Assembly: GCF_004342445.1 (NCBI RefSeq)
Contig: NZ_SLWW01000007.1
Span: 124,001 to 188,000 of the forward strand
Source of the DNA: Rhodovulum euryhalinum
GTDB lineage: Bacteria > Pseudomonadota > Alphaproteobacteria > Rhodobacterales > Rhodobacteraceae
Direction: 5' to 3'
Length of the DNA: 64,000 nucleotides
The notes beneath the pieces are model-generated. The model did not search any database. It was not told the origin of the DNA and saw only the letters and a program-made list of their open reading frames with translations. A program made the position numbers and the translations under genes. Positions 36,004 through 48,159 of this stretch are shown here, piece after piece (the first letter of the stretch is position 1; each line of letters starts with the position of its first letter).

Positions 36004-36077
36004 GATCGGGCGGCCATCGGGGGCGTTCGGGAACGGTGCCGGGCTGCGTGGCGCATCCGGTGCGGGAAAGGGGCCAG

Positions 36078-37208
36078 ATGTCGGAACTCAAGCGCACCGC
36101 GCTGCACGATCTTCACATCGAACTGGGCGCCCGGATGGTGCCCTTCTCGGGCTACGAGATGCCCGTTCAATACGCGCCGGGCGTGCTGAAGGAGCACCTG
36201 CAGTGCCGCGCCGCAGCGGGGCTGTTCGATGTCGGCCACATGGGGCAGGTGATCCTGCGGCCCCGGTCGGGCGATGTCGCCGATGCCGCCCGCGCGCTGG
36301 AGTCGCTGGTGCCGGTCGATGTGCTGGGCCTTGCGCCCGGCCGCCAGCGCTATGCGATGTTCACCGATGACGCGGGCGGCATCCTCGACGACCTGATGGT
36401 CGCCAACCGGGACGATCACCTGTTCCTGGTGGTCAACGCCGCCTGCAAGGCCGACGATCTCGCCCACCTGCGCGCGCATCTTGGCGACACCTGCGCGGTG
36501 GACGAGATCACGGACCGCGGCCTTCTGGCGCTGCAGGGTCCGGCGGCCGAGGCGGTGCTGGAGGGGCTCGCCCCCGGTGCCGCTGGCCTGCGCTTCATGG
36601 ACGTGGCGACGCTCGCCAGCGATTTCGGCCCGCTCTGGGTGTCGCGCTCGGGCTATACCGGCGAGGACGGGTTCGAGATCTCGGTCGAGGCGGGGCAGGC
36701 CGAGCCGCTGGCCCGCGCACTGCTGGCCGACGGGGCGGTCGAGCCGATCGGCCTTGGCGCCCGCGACAGCCTGCGGCTGGAGGCCGGGCTGTGCCTTTAC
36801 GGCCAGGATATCGACCGCTCGACCTCGCCGGTCGAGGCGGGGCTGTCCTGGGCGATCCAGAAGGTGCGCCGGACGGGCGGCGCCCGGGCGGGCGGGTTCC
36901 CGGGGGCGGTGCGCATCCTGGACGAGCTTGACACGGGGCCGGGCCGCCTGCGTGTCGGTCTGCGCCCCCAGACCCGCGCCCCGATGCGCGAGGGGACACG
37001 GCTGTTCGCCGCCGAAACCGGCGGCGACCCGGTCGGTGCCGTCACCTCGGGCGCCTTCGGCCCCTCGGTCGAGGCGCCGATCTCGATGGGCTACGTGCCC
37101 GTTGATCTGGCCGGCGAAGGGCGCAATCTGTGGGGCGAGGTGCGGGGCAAGCGGCTGCCGGTCAGGGTCGCCGCGCTGCCCTTCACTGCTGCGAAATACA
37201 AGCGTTGA
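36078..37208 (+). CDS. gcvT: Glycine cleavage system aminomethyltransferase (T protein)
   Basis: This 376-residue T protein transfers the methylene group from aminomethyl-lipoyl-GcvH to tetrahydrofolate and releases ammonia. It has the N-terminal [32 protein letters not shown], a catalytic Asp within [13 protein letters not shown], and [18 protein letters not shown]. The start ATG follows GGGAAAGGGG; upstream in-frame codons lie inside the riboswitch. It is first in the gcvT-H-P operon and glycine-controlled. Confidence 0.95.
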   Translation: MSELKRTALHDLHIELGARMVPFSGYEMPVQYAPGVLKEHLQCRAAAGLFDVGHMGQVILRPRSGDVADAARALESLVPVDVLGLAPGRQRYAMFTDDAGGILDDLMVANRDDHLFLVVNAACKADDLAHLRAHLGDTCAVDEITDRGLLALQGPAAEAVLEGLAPGAAGLRFMDVATLASDFGPLWVSRSGYTGEDGFEISVEAGQAEPLARALLADGAVEPIGLGARDSLRLEAGLCLYGQDIDRSTSPVEAGLSWAIQKVRRTGGARAGGFPGAVRILDELDTGPGRLRVGLRPQTRAPMREGTRLFAAETGGDPVGAVTSGAFGPSVEAPISMGYVPVDLAGEGRNLWGEVRGKRLPVRVAALPFTAAKYKR

Positions 37209-37218
37209 GGGACGATCC

Positions 37219-37578
37219 ATGAAATACACTGAAGAACACGAATGGCTGCGCGTCGAGGACGACCTGGTGGTCGTCGGCATCACCGAACACGCCGCCGAAC
37301 AGCTGGGCGACATCGTCTTCGTCGACCTGCCCGAAGAGGGAACGACCGTGTCCAAGGACGACGAGGTGGTTGTGATCGAAAGCGTCAAGGCCGCGTCCGA
37401 CATCCTGGCGCCGCTGGATGGCGAGATCGTCGAGGTCAACGAGGCGCTGACCGACAATCCCGGGCTGGTGAACGACGACCCGCTGGGCGAGGCCTGGTTC
37501 TTCAAGATGAAGATCGAGGATCTGTCGGCGCTGGACGACTACATGGACGAAGGCGACTACAAGAAGTTCATCGGCTGA
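37219..37578 (+). CDS. gcvH: Glycine cleavage system H protein
   Basis: This 119-residue lipoyl carrier shuttles the aminomethyl group between the P, T and L proteins. The lipoylation motif is ESVKAASDI with Lys57. The N-terminus [19 protein letters not shown] and C-terminus [11 protein letters not shown] are typical. It starts 10 bp after gcvT and ends 12 bp before gcvP. Confidence 0.97.
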   Translation: MKYTEEHEWLRVEDDLVVVGITEHAAEQLGDIVFVDLPEEGTTVSKDDEVVVIESVKAASDILAPLDGEIVEVNEALTDNPGLVNDDPLGEAWFFKMKIEDLSALDDYMDEGDYKKFIG

Positions 37579-37590
37579 CCGGACGCAGAC

Positions 37591-40440
<2,850 letters not shown>

Positions 40441-40460
40441 TCCACGCGGATTGCAGAGCC

Positions 40461-40497
40461 GCCCGGATGTCCCGTTGGCCCAACCGGACATCCGGGC
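40461..40497. terminator. Long hairpin between convergent gcvP and the DUF2254 gene
   Basis: A 12-bp perfect stem GCCCGGATGTCC (40461-40472) / GGACATCCGGGC (40486-40497) whose 13-nt loop can itself pair (GTTGG/CCAAC). There is no T-run on either side. Its position between convergent stops suggests a bidirectional transcription end. Confidence 0.65.
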
Positions 40498-40521
40498 GCC
40501 TTGCCCTTCCCGCTCGGCGGC

Positions 40522-41790
40522 TTAGCCCGGCGCCGCCGCTCCGCTGCGGGGCTGATCCCGCTGCCCGGCCAGCGTCTTCAGCCCGGCCTTGTCGTCGTCA
40601 AGCACAAGTGCGCGTTCGGCATGGGCCAGCGCGCGCGCCGTCATCCGCTCGGCGGCATGGGCAAGCCCCGCGTCCCCGCCCGTGCGCAGCGTGTTCAGCG
40701 CCTTGACCAGACGCCGCATCACCTCGATCATGCCCGCCCCGTCGCGCGCGATGGCGTCGAAGGCATCCCCCACCAGGTCGTTGGCGTTGACCGTCGGGGC
40801 GAAGAGATTGGGATAGCGCACCTCGTCATTGACCGGATCACATTCGGCCAGCAACCGTTCCAGCCGGCCGATCACGTCGATCGCCGTGCCTGGATCGTTC
40901 AGGCCGGGCGACAGCGCGCGGGAGGCGATCTCGGACAGCACCACCAGCGCAAAGCGCGCATCCTGGTCAAAGCTGCGGACAGCGTCGATCTCGAAGGCGG
41001 GCTGGAACGCTGCCGCCGGCGCGCTTCCGGCGGGGTGCAGCCAGGCCAGCGGTGCGCCCGCGACGAGAAACTCGCCCGGCGTGGCGGCAAGGTAGATCTC
41101 GGCCCCCGCTTCGGCGGCCCGTGCCGACAGCCCCGCCATGTCGACGAATTGCACATGGCCGCCCCGCGGGGCAAGGATCGGGTCTGCGCCCGCGGGGATC
41201 GACGCTGTGCCGGGCAGGGGGCGCGCCCCGAGGCTGGGTGCCGCGCGATGTTTTCGCAGCGTGGCACGGGCGCGGGTTTCGACCTGGGCGATGGTCTCGT
41301 CCATGCTGCCGAGCCGCGACAGGTGATCGATCCAGCGCAGGATCGCCAGAACAACCAGCGCAACCACCAGCACCGTGAACAGGAAGACGACGACCGGGGC
41401 GGAACCGGCGTGGAACCCCGCCCGGAACAGGATGATCGAGACCAGCGCAAAGACGAAGGCGCCGAGGAAGGTCGCCAGCACCGTCTGCGTCGTCGTGTCC
41501 TCGAGCAGCAGGCGGTGCGAGCGCGGCGTCACCTGGCTGGACGCCGCGTGATGGGCCGAGACCATGACCGACAGCGAGAAGGTGGTGACCGCCAGCATCG
41601 ACGAGGCCAGCACGTTCAGGATCGGCATCACCGCATCCTCGCCGATCCGATCGGCAAGCCCCCGCGGTATGACCGGATCGACAACCGCCGCGGTCACCGC
41701 CGCCAAGATGCCCAGCAGCGCGATCAGGGTCGTCCGAACCCAGAGCTTGCGCGACAGGTTGATAAGCTGCCAGAGCCGTTTCGAAAGCAT
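40522..41790 (-). CDS. DUF2254 membrane protein
   Basis: This 422-residue inner-membrane protein has four hydrophobic segments in the first 150 residues (among them TLIALLGILAAVTAAVV and VVVFLFTVLVVALVVLAIL) and the family stretch VTTFSLSVMVSAHHAASSQVTPR. A large soluble C-terminal part follows, with SPGLNDPGTAIDVIGRLE. DUF2254 proteins have no established function. The gene is monocistronic, facing gcvP. Confidence 0.9.
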   Translation of the reverse strand: MLSKRLWQLINLSRKLWVRTTLIALLGILAAVTAAVVDPVIPRGLADRIGEDAVMPILNVLASSMLAVTTFSLSVMVSAHHAASSQVTPRSHRLLLEDTTTQTVLATFLGAFVFALVSIILFRAGFHAGSAPVVVFLFTVLVVALVVLAILRWIDHLSRLGSMDETIAQVETRARATLRKHRAAPSLGARPLPGTASIPAGADPILAPRGGHVQFVDMAGLSARAAEAGAEIYLAATPGEFLVAGAPLAWLHPAGSAPAAAFQPAFEIDAVRSFDQDARFALVVLSEIASRALSPGLNDPGTAIDVIGRLERLLAECDPVNDEVRYPNLFAPTVNANDLVGDAFDAIARDGAGMIEVMRRLVKALNTLRTGGDAGLAHAAERMTARALAHAERALVLDDDKAGLKTLAGQRDQPRSGAAAPG

Positions 41791-41826
41791 TGGGGACTCC
41801 TCGGGACCTGCGCCGAGCCTAGCAGG

Positions 41827-42048
41827 TCAGGCGCCCCGGTCCAGCCGCCGCGCGGCGTGAAGGTCGTCAACCGAAAAGGCGATTCCGCGCTCGGCCAGCC
41901 ATGCGGCGAAATGCCGGGTCTTGGCCTCGAGCGAGCAGGTGCCGGTCAGGCAGGCCCGATCTGCGGCATAGGTCGCGCGCAAGCCCATCTGCCGCGCCGG
42001 GTCCAGCGCGGACCAAGGGGTCAGGTGATCGGCCGTCGAGTCATCCAT
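41827..42048 (-). CDS. Small hypothetical protein
   Basis: This 73-residue protein starts MDDSTADHLTPWSALDPARQ and contains ACLTGTCSLEAKTRHFAAWLAERGIAFSVDDL, a pattern of a short helical protein with two cysteines. I do not recognise the family. It lies between the DUF2254 gene (downstream, same strand) and the divergent thioredoxin gene. The coding call rests on amino-acid composition and lack of alternatives; no strong ribosome site is seen. Confidence 0.5.
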   Translation of the reverse strand: MDDSTADHLTPWSALDPARQMGLRATYAADRACLTGTCSLEAKTRHFAAWLAERGIAFSVDDLHAARRLDRGA

Positions 42049-42125
42049 GATACGAGTTTGACCTTGAAAGTGGCCGGGTTCAACGCGATATATTCAAGAA
42101 CGCGAATATTTCTGGAGGGCGATCC

Positions 42126-42572
42126 ATGGGCGCCGGACTGAAGCTGACCTGCACCGATTGCGGCACGGTGAACCGCGTGCCCGCCGACAAGCTGGGCGCG
42201 GGACCGAAATGCGGAACCTGCGGGGCCCGGCTCGTGCCCGGCAAACCCGCCGAGATCGACTTCCAGACCCTGCAGAAATGCGTCAAGGGCGATGACCTGC
42301 CGATCGTCGTGGACTTCTGGGCCGCCTGGTGCGGGCCCTGCCGGATGATGGGCCCGCAATTCGCCGAGGCCGCGCAGGCGATGGCGCCGGGGGTCCGCTT
42401 TGCCAAGGTCGACACCCAGTCAAACCCCGATGCGACGGTGCGCTACGACATCCGCGGCATCCCGCTGTTGATCCTGTTTCACAAGGGGCGCGAGGTGGCA
42501 CGGCTGACCGGGGCGCGGCCCGCGGCGGATATCATCGCCTTCGTACGCAATCATGTGGGCGAGACCGCTTGA
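42126..42572 (+). CDS. trxC: Thioredoxin 2
   Basis: This 148-residue thioredoxin has an N-terminal zinc ribbon (Cys9, Cys12, Cys29, Cys32) as in E. coli TrxC. The redox site is WCGPC (Cys69/Cys72), and the cis-Pro loop is [10 protein letters not shown]. It reduces cytoplasmic disulfides, and TrxC members are usually induced by oxidative stress through OxyR. A GGAGGG ribosome site precedes the ATG. tRNA-Ala follows 35 bp after its stop. Confidence 0.95.
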   Translation: MGAGLKLTCTDCGTVNRVPADKLGAGPKCGTCGARLVPGKPAEIDFQTLQKCVKGDDLPIVVDFWAAWCGPCRMMGPQFAEAAQAMAPGVRFAKVDTQSNPDATVRYDIRGIPLLILFHKGREVARLTGARPAADIIAFVRNHVGETA

Positions 42573-42607
42573 CAACCCCCGCGCCATGGGTCACATGAGC
42601 GCCCACC

Positions 42608-42683
<76 letters not shown>

Positions 42684-42715
42684 AATTCGCCTTTCCAGGG
42701 TGAACTTGCCGATAG

Positions 42716-42738
42716 CGCCTTGAGAGAAAAGGCGTTTT
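42716..42738 (+). terminator. Terminator downstream of tRNA-Ala
   Basis: Stem CGCCTT (42716-42721) / AAGGCG (42729-42734) with a 7-nt loop and TTTT. It lies 32 bp after the tRNA, at the right place to end the trxC/tRNA transcript. Confidence 0.65.
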
Positions 42739-42914
42739 CGGGGTTTTCCGAACCCGATCCAGCGCCATGGCGTCATAGACGCCTTCGCGACCGTTGGCGG
42801 CTTATGCTTCGGTGGCCACGGACCGATGGAAGCGGCCGCGGCATATCAGGGCCCGGACGATCCGCGCCATCCTGTTTGCCCGCGCCACCCGCATCGGCAT
42901 CTGCGGCTTGCGCG

Positions 42915-44159
42915 TCAGCGTCCCGCCCCACAATCCGCCTGGCCGAACTCGGCGGCATCCGCCGCCACCGCCGCCAGCATGTCCGCCATCAGCGCCGGGT
43001 CGGCGGCGTGGACGCGGTTCCAGGTCGGGATGAAGGGCGTTTCGGCCGGACTATCCAGATAGGCGGCTCCCGCCTCGATGATGTTGCGCGCGAACAGTTC
43101 TATGATGTTCTCCTCGGCGTGGCGGTCCAGCCGCAGCCCGTTCATCCGCGCGTCGTTGTGATAACACTCCAGCAGGTCCAGCGCCGAGCGGTAATAGGTG
43201 GCCTTGAGCGTGCGGAACACCTCTTCGGAAAACACCGTGCCATCGGCGGCCAGCTTGCGGAAGATCGACTTGCAGATGTCGATCGACATCCGCGACAGGC
43301 CCGCGCTCGCGTCCTCCTCGGACACCGGCTGGTGCTTGTGGTCATAGGCGTCCGCGATTTCCACCTGGCAGACCGATTGCGGCGCGAGGTTGCGCCAGGC
43401 CTCGGACAGCACGCCGATTTCCAGCCCCCAGTCCGACGGGATGCGCAGATCGGGCAGGGGGGCCGTGCGCATCGCGAATTCGCCCGACAGCGGGTAGCGG
43501 AACGAGCGCAGGTAATCCAGATAGTCGCGGTCGCCGATGGTCTTCTTTAGCGCGATCAGGATCGGGCTGACCAGCAGGCGGCTGACCCGCCCGTTCAGCT
43601 TGTCCTCGCCGATGCGGGGATAGAAGCCCTTGGCCAACTGGTAAGGAAAATTGGGATTTGCCACCGGATAGACCAGCCGGGCCAGCATCTCGCGGCTGTA
43701 GGTCAGGATATCGCAGTCATGCAGCGCCATCACCGCGCTGTCCTTGCAGGCCATCAGATAGCCCATGCAGAACCACACGTTGCGCCCCTTGCCCGGCTCG
43801 CCGGGGTTCAGGTTCAGGGCGTCCAGCCGGGCGTGGATCGCCTGCATCCGCGGGCTGTCCTGCCAGATCACCACATGGCTCTGCGGCAGCCGGCCGAAAA
43901 ACGCCAGCGCATGGGCGAACTGGCCGACGTCGGCCTGGTCCAGCCCGATCACGATGCGGTGCAGATAGGGCACCTCGGCCAGTTCGTCGAGGATCGCGGG
44001 CAGCGCCTCGCCCTCAAGCTCGGAAAACAGCGAGGGCAGGATCAGGCTGATCCTGCGGGTCTGGGCAAAGCTCGTCAACTCGTGGGTCAGCAGATCGACC
44101 GAGGCCGATCGCAGGTTGTGAAGCGTGGCCACGTTGCCGTTCTGGTGAAAATCCGCCAA
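42915..44159 (-). CDS. Glycosyltransferase (GT81-like, putative glucosyl/mannosyl-3-phosphoglycerate synthase)
   Basis: A 414-residue glycosyltransferase. No ATG or GTG fits; I place the start at a TTG (44159) with AGGAGG 10 nt upstream, giving MADFHQNGNVATLHNL. ISLILPSLFSELEGEALPAIL opens the nucleotide-sugar domain. GKGRNVWFCMGYL and the metal-binding ALHDCDILTY follow, then GEFAMRTAPLPDLRIPSDWGLEIGVL. The pattern and a preceding MPGP-type phosphatase gene suggest a 3-phosphoglycerate glycosyltransferase making a compatible solute. The exact sugar is not determinable. Confidence 0.75.
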   Translation of the reverse strand: MADFHQNGNVATLHNLRSASVDLLTHELTSFAQTRRISLILPSLFSELEGEALPAILDELAEVPYLHRIVIGLDQADVGQFAHALAFFGRLPQSHVVIWQDSPRMQAIHARLDALNLNPGEPGKGRNVWFCMGYLMACKDSAVMALHDCDILTYSREMLARLVYPVANPNFPYQLAKGFYPRIGEDKLNGRVSRLLVSPILIALKKTIGDRDYLDYLRSFRYPLSGEFAMRTAPLPDLRIPSDWGLEIGVLSEAWRNLAPQSVCQVEIADAYDHKHQPVSEEDASAGLSRMSIDICKSIFRKLAADGTVFSEEVFRTLKATYYRSALDLLECYHNDARMNGLRLDRHAEENIIELFARNIIEAGAAYLDSPAETPFIPTWNRVHAADPALMADMLAAVAADAAEFGQADCGAGR

Positions 44160-44178
44160 GCGCCCGGTCCCTCCTGCC

Positions 44179-44958
44179 TCAGATGCCGTGGTCCTTGATA
44201 ACCCGTTCCATCGCCCTGTTCCAACCCTCGGGCCCGGCGGCGTCGATCCGCACGATCCGGCCCTCGGCCTCACCCGACAGCTCCGGCAGGGGCGGGCGGT
44301 GCGGATTGGCGATGACAAAGCCCAGGTCGGCGGTTTCCAGCATCTCGACATCGTTGGGCGCATCGCCCAGCGCGACGGTGAAGGGCGAGCCATAGCGCGC
44401 GGCGATCTCGGCCATGCGACTGGCCTTGGTGCCGCCGAAGGACAGCGTCAGGAACCGCCCGCCCTCGCGCGCGGTGATCCCCTGCGCGGCCAGCGCGGCG
44501 ACAAGGGCGGCCTTCTGCGCGTCGGACCCGCGCCAGAGCCCCGGCTCGGAATGGCGGCGCCGGGCGGCAAGCTCGGCCTCGGCGCGCGGCAGCCCGGTGC
44601 GGCGGGCCAGCATCGCCAGATCCCAGTCTCCAAAGCCCTGGAAGGCCGCCCGCAGCGAGGCGGGCAACCGGGCCAGTGCGGCGCGCAACTCGCCATGGCG
44701 GCCCGGATCGTCGGGGGCCTCGGCCCCGGGTTCCAGCACGCCCGCACCATTCTCGACAATGGCCGGGTGGTCGGACAGGCCAAGCTCGGCGCGCAAGGGG
44801 GCGATCTCGGCCGCGGTCTTGGACGACGCCAGGATCACCGGCACCCCCGCCGCCCGAAGCCGGGCCAGCGCCGGGGCCGCCGGGTCATGCGCATAATCCT
44901 CGTGATCCAGCAACGTGCCGTCGAGATCGCTGAAGACGAGGAAGGGTGGGCGGGGCAT
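44179..44958 (-). CDS. HAD-family phosphatase, mannosyl-3-phosphoglycerate phosphatase-like
   Basis: This 259-residue HAD hydrolase has motif I FSDLDGTLLD, a VILASSKTAAEIAPLR cap-side motif, GGTKASRMAEIA and a C-terminal GDAPNDVEML (metal aspartates). It matches the MPGP/YedP family, which dephosphorylates mannosyl- or glucosyl-3-phosphoglycerate. I start at ATG 44958; a GTG at 44982 would add eight residues. The glycosyltransferase begins 19 bp after its stop. Together they make a two-step glycosylglycerate pathway plausible. Confidence 0.82.
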   Translation of the reverse strand: MPRPPFLVFSDLDGTLLDHEDYAHDPAAPALARLRAAGVPVILASSKTAAEIAPLRAELGLSDHPAIVENGAGVLEPGAEAPDDPGRHGELRAALARLPASLRAAFQGFGDWDLAMLARRTGLPRAEAELAARRRHSEPGLWRGSDAQKAALVAALAAQGITAREGGRFLTLSFGGTKASRMAEIAARYGSPFTVALGDAPNDVEMLETADLGFVIANPHRPPLPELSGEAEGRIVRIDAAGPEGWNRAMERVIKDHGI

Positions 44959-45079
44959 CTCGGGGTCCGGGATTGTTCGCACTCGGCGCAGCCTACCGGG
45001 ACAGCGGGACGATGGCCAGCCTTGCCGGGCCTTGAAAGGCCGGCCGCGTACTGGCTAATTGACCGGGAAGGGGGCGATC

Positions 45080-45787
45080 ATGGACCGTCCGATCTTTCGC
45101 ACCGAGGCCGTGACCAAGCTCTACGATACCGGGGGGGCGCAGGTGCATGCGCTGGCCGGGGTCGACCTGTCGCTGTTCGCCGGCGAACTGGCGGTCCTGC
45201 TGGGGCCGTCGGGCAGCGGGAAATCGACGCTTCTGAACATCCTGGGCGGGCTGGACCGGGCGACCTCCGGCAAGGTCTGGTTCCGCGACCTGGAACTGAC
45301 CGCGCTACGCGACCGGGGCCTGACCCGGTATCGCCGCGACCATGTCGGCTTCGTCTTCCAGTTCTACAACCTCGTGCCCAGCCTCAGCGCGCGCGAGAAC
45401 GTGCAACTGGTGACCGATGTGGCGCGTGACCCGATGGACCCGGCCGAAGCGCTGGCGCTGGTCGGCCTGTCGCACCGGCTGGACCATTTCCCGGCCGAGA
45501 TGTCGGGCGGCGAACAGCAGCGCGTGGCCATTGCGCGCGCCATCGCCAAGCGGCCCGAGGTCTTGTTGTGCGACGAGCCGACCGGCGCGCTCGACAGCAA
45601 GACCGGCGTGCAGGTGCTGGAGGCGCTGAGGGATATCAACGACCGCTTCGGCACCACCACCGTCGTCATCACCCACAACGCCGCGATCCGCCGGATGGCG
45701 CACCGGGTGGTGCGCTTCCAGGACGGACGCATCACCGCGGTCGAGGAGAACGCCCAGCGCCTGGCCCCCCACGAGATCGAGTGGTAA
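45080..45787 (+). CDS. ABC transporter ATP-binding protein (LolD/MacB type)
   Basis: This 235-residue ATPase has Walker [10 protein letters not shown] at residues 42-50, Q-loop [13 protein letters not shown], signature MSGGEQQR, Walker [14 protein letters not shown] and H-loop ITHNAAIRR. The short single-domain form with DEPTGALD is typical of the MacB/LolD branch, which works with FtsX-like permeases to move substrates across the envelope mechanically. A GGGAAGGGGG ribosome site precedes the ATG. The permease follows 4 bp after the stop. Confidence 0.93.
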   Translation: MDRPIFRTEAVTKLYDTGGAQVHALAGVDLSLFAGELAVLLGPSGSGKSTLLNILGGLDRATSGKVWFRDLELTALRDRGLTRYRRDHVGFVFQFYNLVPSLSARENVQLVTDVARDPMDPAEALALVGLSHRLDHFPAEMSGGEQQRVAIARAIAKRPEVLLCDEPTGALDSKTGVQVLEALRDINDRFGTTTVVITHNAAIRRMAHRVVRFQDGRITAVEENAQRLAPHEIEW

Positions 45788-45791
45788 GGCG

Positions 45792-48155
45792 ATGCAGGCG
45801 CTCGACATCAAGCTCATGCGCGACTTCCGGCGGCTCTGGGCGCAGGCCCTCGCCATCGCGCTGGTGCTGGGCTGCGGGGTCGCGATCTTCCTGACCTCGT
45901 TCGGGATGTACAACGCGCTGGAGGACACCCGCGCCGCCTATTACGAACGCAACCGCTTTGCCGACGTGTTCTCGGAAACCCGCCGCGCCCCCGCGCCGCT
46001 GGCCCGCGAGATCGCGGCGATCCCCGGCGTTGCCAATGTCGAGACCCGCGTGGTGGGCAGCGTGATCCTCGACATTCCCGGCCGGGTGCAGACCGCGGTG
46101 GGGCGCGTGATCTCGCTGCCGAACGGGGGCGAGCCACAGCTCAATCGCCCGATCCTGCGCGCGGGCCGCCTGCCTGCCCCGGACGCGACCGGCGAAGTCG
46201 CCGTCAACGAACCCTTCGCCGAGGCGCATGGCTTCGCCCCCGGCGACAGCTTTCAGGCCAACCTGAACGGGCGCAAGCGGACGCTGACGATCACCGGCAC
46301 GATGCTGTCGCCGGAATTCATCTACACCATCGGGCCGGGCCAGATGATGCCCGACAACGCGGCCTACGGCATCCTGTGGATGCCTGAACGCGCCGCCGCC
46401 GCGGCCTTCGACATGACCGGCGCCTTCAACTCGGTCGCGCTCAGCCTGACGCGGGACGCCAACGCGGCGCAGGTGATCGACCATCTCGACGACCTGCTGG
46501 ACCCCTATGGCGGCTTTGGTGCCTATGGCCGCGACACGCAGTTGTCGAACAGTTTCATCGACGCCGAGATCGCGCAGTTGAAGAACCTGGCGCTTGTCCT
46601 GCCGCCGGTCTTCTTCGGCATCTCGGCCTTCCTCGTGAACATGGTGCTGGCCCGGATCATCGCGCTGGAACGCTCCGAGATCGGGCTATTGAAGGCGGTG
46701 GGGTATTCCGATGCCGAAATCTGCCAGCATTACCTGATGCTGGCGGGGCTGGTGGCGCTGGTGGGCATCGTGCTGGGCTTTGGCGCGGGAAGCTGGCTGG
46801 CCCATGCGCTGGCCCGGCTCTACGCCGATTTCTTCGACTTTCCCTACCTGATCTACCGCGTCTCCTATGATGCCTATGCGATCTCGGCGGCGATCGCGCT
46901 GGCCGCGGCGGGGCTGGGCGCGGTGCGCTCGGCGCTGGCCGCCGCCCGGCTGTCGCCCGCAGTCGCCATGCAGCCCCCAGCCCCCCCGCGATTCTCGCGC
47001 AGCCTGTTCGACCGGGCGCTTTCCGCGCTGCGGCTGTCGCAACCGGCGATGATGGTGTTCCGCTCGATTCTGCGCTGGCCGGTGCGGGCGGGGCTGACCA
47101 CGCTGGGCCTAGCGCTGGCGGTGGCGGTGATGGTGGCCGCCACCTTCACCGACGACGCGCTCGACCGGATCATGGATGTCGCCTTTTCCCAGTCGAACCG
47201 GCAGGACACGATCCTGCTGTTTTCCGAGGACCGGCCGCTCTCGGTGGTCGAGGAAATCCGCCGCCTGCCCGGTGTCCTCGCGGTCGAGGGACAGCTTTTC
47301 CTTGCCGCGGAACTGCGCCACGGCCACCTGACGAAACGGGTCGCCGTCGAATCGCGCCCCCCCGGCACCGACCTGTCGCGCGTGATCGACGGGCAGGGCC
47401 GCGTGGTCGCGCCCCCGCCCGGCACGATCCTGCTGGCCGACCGGCTGGCGGCGCAGTTGAACGCAGGCCCCGGCGACGTGATCGAGGTCGAGTTCCTCGG
47501 CAACCGGCAAGAGACGTTCCGGCTGCCCGTGGCGGGGCTGGTGACGCAGTATTTCGGCCTTGGCGCCTATGTGGACTACGACACGCTGAACACGCTGTTC
47601 CGGCAGGCGCCGCAGATTTCCAGCGCGAACATCCTGCTCGACGAGGCGCGCGAGGACGCGCTGCACGCACGGCTCAAGGAGATGCCGGGGCTTGCCGGCA
47701 CCATCATGCTGACCGAAAGCCGCCGGTCGTTTCAGGACACGATCGCCGAGAACGTGGTGATCATGAACACGATCTACGCCACCATCGCGATCCTGATCAC
47801 CGTCGGCGTGGCCTATAACGGGGCGCGGGTGCAGCTGTCGGAACGTGCGCGCGAACTGGCCAGCCTGCGCATCCTGGGCTTCACCCGCGCCGAGGTCTCG
47901 TCCATCCTGATGGGCGAGACGCTGGTGCTTGCGCTGGCCGCGCAGCCGCTGGGCTGGCTTCTGGGCTGGGCCATCGCCTGGTCGATGACCGAGGGGTTCA
48001 CCTCGGATCTTTACGCGATCCCGCTGGTGCTGAGGCCCGCGACCTTCGCGCAGGCGAGCCTTGTGGTGCTGGGGGCCTGCGTCGGAGCGGTGCTGCTGGT
48101 GCGGCGGCGGCTGGACAATCTCGACCTTGTGGCGGTGATGAAGACGCGGGAGTGA
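45792..48155 (+). CDS. FtsX-like ABC transporter permease
   Basis: This 787-residue permease holds two copies of the FtsX/MacB_PCD arrangement. Each has an N-terminal span, a periplasmic domain, then a cluster of spans (first around residues 265-370, second around 665-775). ARIIALERSEIGLLKAVGYSD and ERARELASLRILGFTRAE are the family coupling motifs. It has no fused ATPase. It works with the preceding ATPase and the following HlyD-type adaptor as a tripartite-style exporter. The substrate is unknown. Confidence 0.92.
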   Translation: MQALDIKLMRDFRRLWAQALAIALVLGCGVAIFLTSFGMYNALEDTRAAYYERNRFADVFSETRRAPAPLAREIAAIPGVANVETRVVGSVILDIPGRVQTAVGRVISLPNGGEPQLNRPILRAGRLPAPDATGEVAVNEPFAEAHGFAPGDSFQANLNGRKRTLTITGTMLSPEFIYTIGPGQMMPDNAAYGILWMPERAAAAAFDMTGAFNSVALSLTRDANAAQVIDHLDDLLDPYGGFGAYGRDTQLSNSFIDAEIAQLKNLALVLPPVFFGISAFLVNMVLARIIALERSEIGLLKAVGYSDAEICQHYLMLAGLVALVGIVLGFGAGSWLAHALARLYADFFDFPYLIYRVSYDAYAISAAIALAAAGLGAVRSALAAARLSPAVAMQPPAPPRFSRSLFDRALSALRLSQPAMMVFRSILRWPVRAGLTTLGLALAVAVMVAATFTDDALDRIMDVAFSQSNRQDTILLFSEDRPLSVVEEIRRLPGVLAVEGQLFLAAELRHGHLTKRVAVESRPPGTDLSRVIDGQGRVVAPPPGTILLADRLAAQLNAGPGDVIEVEFLGNRQETFRLPVAGLVTQYFGLGAYVDYDTLNTLFRQAPQISSANILLDEAREDALHARLKEMPGLAGTIMLTESRRSFQDTIAENVVIMNTIYATIAILITVGVAYNGARVQLSERARELASLRILGFTRAEVSSILMGETLVLALAAQPLGWLLGWAIAWSMTEGFTSDLYAIPLVLRPATFAQASLVVLGACVGAVLLVRRRLDNLDLVAVMKTRE

Positions 48156-48159
48156 GGGC

